From NCBI GenBank assembly GCA_041940025.1, contig JBGTSY010000004.1, forward strand, positions 163,731 to 227,730: 64,000 bases of DNA, given 5' to 3'. A program made the translations under genes and the position numbers. The notes under the pieces are model-generated. The model was given only the letters and a program-made list of their open reading frames with translations, ran no database searches and was not told where the DNA came from. The DNA comes from UBA5859 sp041940025. Lineage in GTDB: Bacteria; Pseudomonadota; Gammaproteobacteria; UBA5859. Below are positions 63,113-64,000 of the stretch, piece by piece (position 1 is the stretch's first letter; every line of letters starts with the position of its first letter).

Positions 63113-63489
63113 ATTAATACTCCCCAACCCACAATCACTGAGAGCACAACGCTCATGCCGATAGCCAAGCGAGAGCTGGTACGGGCGGCGGCGAGATTTT
63201 CACCAACATTAAAATCCATAATCAGATGTCTGATCCCGGCAATCAGGTGGTAGCAAAGGCCGGCGATTATCGCAAACAGAACTATCTTCGCCAACGGACG
63301 AGTTAACGTTTCCTGGAGATGTTGGAAGTGCACCGGAGATCGCAAAGAGTAATCCGTCAACGCCAACACCAAGGGAATTGCCACAAAAAGGGCCACTCCA
63401 CTTATCCGGTGCAGGATAGAGACGATTGCTGTAATTGGCCACCGGAATTTCGTTAATTCGAGATAAACCGGCCGTGACTCATTTTTCAC
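63109..63489 (-). CDS. sdhC: succinate dehydrogenase cytochrome b556 subunit SdhC
   Basis: Second anchor subunit, 126 residues, three membrane helices. RPVYLELTKFRWPITAIVSILHRISGVALF is the SdhC signature, with the quinone-site Ser and Arg; the heme-ligand His lies in CYHLIAGIRHLIMD. GTG start at 63489, no strong ribosome site. First gene of the sdhCDAB-sucAB-lpd-sucCD run; promoter and leader elements lie in the region toward gltA. Confidence 0.95.
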   Translation of the reverse strand: MKNESRPVYLELTKFRWPITAIVSILHRISGVALFVAIPLVLALTDYSLRSPVHFQHLQETLTRPLAKIVLFAIIAGLCYHLIAGIRHLIMDFNVGENLAAARTSSRLAIGMSVVLSVIVGWGVLM

Positions 63490-63620
63490 GATAATATTTA
63501 AGATCCAGTTTCCAAACGGAGTGATTCGACCGCCCTTGCATTCACAAATTCAGCAGAATCGATACATGAAACAGAAAACCAAATGCCAGTAAAATAAGCT
63601 GGCAACAAACAGTGAGTTGG

Positions 63621-63649
63621 ATTGTATGTTGTGTTTTAATTAAATTCAA
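63621..63649 (-). promoter_or_regulatory. sigma-70 promoter of the sdh operon
   Basis: On the minus strand TTGAAT (63644-63649) and TACAAT (63621-63626) are separated by 17 bases; four and five of six consensus bases match. Transcription would begin near 63614, giving a leader of about 125 bases that starts with the TGCCAG hairpin. Confidence 0.5.
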
Positions 63650-63652
63650 TAA

Positions 63653-63664
63653 AATAGGCCTATT
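63653..63664. promoter_or_regulatory. 12-bp palindrome upstream of the sdh promoter
   Basis: AATAGGCCTATT is a perfect palindrome located four bases upstream of the sdhC -35 element, in a position to affect both sdh and gltA. The binding protein is unknown. Confidence 0.4.
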
Positions 63665-63882
63665 GGTTAGTAAATATTATTGATTGTTCGTGCTCAGAGC
63701 AAAGGATCGGCTAAAATAGCCCGTTGTGGCAATCATGTGTGTGCTCATCTGTACGGACAACGTTGCAGATAGGTGACTTAAAAATCCTGTAACAGTATGG
63801 GATCCAGCATTCTTCGATTGGATATCATATAACTGGCGCCTGTGCACACCTTAAAATACAAAATGAAAGTGAAGGGATCATC

Positions 63883-64000
63883 ATGGTCGACAAAGTTGCT
63901 CGCCTGATTATTGAAGAAGAAAATAGAGAACTCGAGCTACCCATTTTATCTGGTACTGCGGGATATCCGGTCATCGACATACGCCAATTGGGTGCTCAGG
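63883..64000 (+). CDS. gltA: citrate synthase, 5' end only
   Basis: Condenses oxaloacetate and acetyl-CoA to citrate. Only the first 39 codons are in the window. They read MVDKVARLIIEEENRELELP and then ILSGTAGYPVIDIRQLGA, the typical N-terminal beta region of the hexameric, NADH-regulated type II enzyme of gammaproteobacteria. AAGGGA is six bases before the ATG. Position divergent from sdhC, as in Pseudomonas and E. coli, supports the call. The active site is outside the window. Confidence 0.92.
   Translation, partial: MVDKVARLIIEEENRELELPILSGTAGYPVIDIRQLGAQ

Larger units (their letters stand above)
63490..63882. other. divergent control region of sdhC and gltA
   Basis: 393 bases without a gene. 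It holds the sdh promoter, a 6-bp leader hairpin TGCCAG/CTGGCA at 63584-63604, and a 12-bp perfect palindrome AATAGGCCTATT at 63653-63664. On the gltA side the ribosome site GAAGGGA lies just before the ATG; I found no convincing -35/-10 pair for gltA. Confidence 0.5.

Overview
The window is a 64 kb chromosomal segment of a free-living-type gammaproteobacterium. Gene order matches the Pseudomonas lineage best. Three blocks show this: rne / rluC / HAD phosphatase / sppA; tRNA-Leu, tig, clpP, clpX, lon, hupB, tRNA-Val, tRNA-Asp, ppiD, fabI followed by a yej/npp-type ABC transporter; and divergent gltA / sdhCDAB-sucAB-lpd-sucCD. I cannot assign a genus from sequence alone. I found no insertion sequence, prophage, integron or CRISPR array, and no block that looks horizontally acquired.

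Layout. 1-4847: partial sppA, a HAD phosphatase and rluC on the minus strand, divergent from RNase E. 4848-10365: accessory genes (unknown membrane protein, alpha/beta hydrolase, an outer-membrane barrel plus periplasmic phosphate-binding-like protein pair, MATE exporter, glutathione peroxidase). 10492-14757: a plus-strand run of rsmJ, glycerophosphodiester phosphodiesterase, glpD and glpK, which turns glycerophosphodiesters into dihydroxyacetone phosphate. 15138-16034: a two-gene CheX-CheY module. 16109-19555: cyclophilin, YceK-type lipoprotein, small membrane protein, MarR regulator and class V aminotransferase. 19582-26170: an oligopeptide or peptidyl-antibiotic ABC importer. 26294-36015: fabI and the proteostasis block with three tRNAs. 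36125-39180: small accessory genes. 39273-46861: minor-pilin and PilY1 type IV pilus cluster. 47025-52412: small conserved proteins, cold-shock protein, cysE, an LCAT-like lipase, a DCC thiol oxidoreductase and a phospholipase-D-like protein. 52452-63489: the TCA operon. 63883-64000: start of gltA.

Most genes are ordinary. The less explained material is mainly non-coding. A long stem-loop lies between sdhB and sucA, and a compact one fills the lpd-sucC gap. A perfect 14-bp palindrome and a near-leaderless promoter precede the marR gene. A 14-bp inverted repeat follows rne. tRNA genes sit between hupB and ppiD with a terminator about 20 bp before ppiD. One permease gene appears to use a rare ATT or ATC start. 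On the protein side, the substrate-binding protein of the ABC importer carries both a lipobox and a C-terminal membrane anchor, and GlpD lacks its usual C-terminal domain. I see no clear wholly new multi-gene system. The best candidates for new biology are the TCA-operon RNA elements, the barrel/binding-protein pair and the CheX-CheY module.
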